This document shows positions 48,759-49,119 of a DNA stretch of 49,119 nt, one piece after another. A program made the position numbers and the translations under genes. How positions within the stretch are numbered: position 1 is the stretch's first letter; every line of letters begins with the position of its first letter. This DNA is from Chromera velia (Eukaryota; Sar; Chromeraceae): assembly GCA_018398765.1 (NCBI GenBank), contig JAHBMJ010001273.1:66212-115330 (forward strand), written 5' to 3'. The notes below the pieces were generated by a model. The model did no database searches, was not told where the DNA came from, and was given only the letters and a program-made list of their open reading frames with translations.

Positions 48759-48768
48759 ATATATATAC
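48759..48768 (-). promoter_or_regulatory. possible TATA element for the upstream ankyrin-type gene
   Basis: TATATATAT lies about 200 bases upstream of the ATG at 48561. There is no other promoter evidence. Confidence 0.2.
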
Positions 48769-48779
48769 AGTGCCCCCCC

Positions 48780-48990
48780 CTATGTAGTGTATGTGTGTCT
48801 TCAAGCCTATGTAGTGTATGTGTAAGCCTATGTGTGCCTATGTAGTGTATGTAGTGTATGTAGTGTATGTGTCTATGTAGTGTAAGCCTATGTGTTGTAT
48901 GTGTGTATGTGCCTATGTAGTGTATGTGTTTCAAGCCTATGTAGTGTAAGCCTATGTGTAAGCCTATGTGTTATGTAGTGTATGTGTGGC
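48780..48990. repeat. tandem array of TATGTAGTGTATGTG/AAGCC words
   Basis: Irregular tandem copies of TATGTAGTGTATGTG interspersed with TAAGCC/CAAGCC form a minisatellite upstream of the ankyrin-type gene. Both strands give repetitive open frames, which are not genes. Confidence 0.85.
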
Positions 48991-49119
48991 GTGAAGACCC
49001 AACTCGAGATTTTAGCCAGTTTCAGTTTAGGGTGATGGAAGGGGTGCTAGCTTGCTCCGGGGTGCATAATCGGTTTGGGCGCCGCCATACTAAGTGTTCC
49101 AACACTAAGACCTATAGGG
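48991..49119. other. window edge, nothing recognised
   Basis: No frame, repeat or motif was identified in the last 130 bases. Confidence 0.3.

Overview
This is nuclear DNA from a eukaryote. Genes are split by GT-AG introns, introns are packed with (CA)n, (GA)n and (CAGA)n microsatellites, and transposons of three classes are nested in one another. Intron-rich sugar-transporter-like, JmjC and ankyrin-type genes beside Copia, chromovirus and hAT elements suggest a microbial alga or protist. A chromerid alga such as Chromera velia would fit, but this guess comes from overall character and not from a marker gene.

Layout. (1) 1-10.5 kb is host territory: a secreted or ER JmjC/cupin-type hydroxylase on the minus strand (217-2391), a small coiled-coil protein with a hydrophobic N-terminus on the plus strand (about 3103-3666), an AT-rich spacer, and an SVOP/SLC22-like major facilitator transporter of about eleven exons on the minus strand (4954-9894). 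(2) 10.68-43.07 kb is one insertion block. It is bounded by two roughly 255-260 bp direct terminal repeats and by an identical 5-bp target duplication (AACGT). A polypurine tract adjoins the left repeat and a primer-binding-like site adjoins the right one, so the frame is a minus-strand Copia-type LTR element about 32.4 kb long, swollen by later insertions. (3) 43.1-48.6 kb is host DNA again: two tandem ankyrin-type genes on the minus strand. For the upstream one, eight exons were mapped with consistent phase (406 residues).

Inside the 32-kb block lie: two inverted copies of an approximately 840-bp LTR (11804-12658 and 38268-39106), the right one heading a decayed minus-strand Ty3/gypsy chromovirus (gag, zinc knuckle, protease, RT, RNase H, integrase); a further integrase-end plus chromodomain piece in the opposite orientation (27.78-28.83 kb); a second inverted pair of about 465-bp repeats that directly abut a 10.2-kb CACTA-type unit (15768-25993); three clear hAT-type elements of about 1.25-1.35 kb with 8-bp target duplications (12984-14245, 30994-32338, 41449-42680) and a fourth candidate; and fragments that look like captured host genes, namely an amino-acid-permease-like segment and a spliced gene of unknown function.

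Relative ages follow from the nesting. The Copia frame is oldest (its LTRs are about 90% alike by eye), the chromovirus LTRs are more alike (about 93-95%), and the hAT elements came later, one of them landing inside the chromovirus integrase. Exon boundaries were placed by reading splice signals and phase. Similarity calls come from motif recognition, not from database searches.
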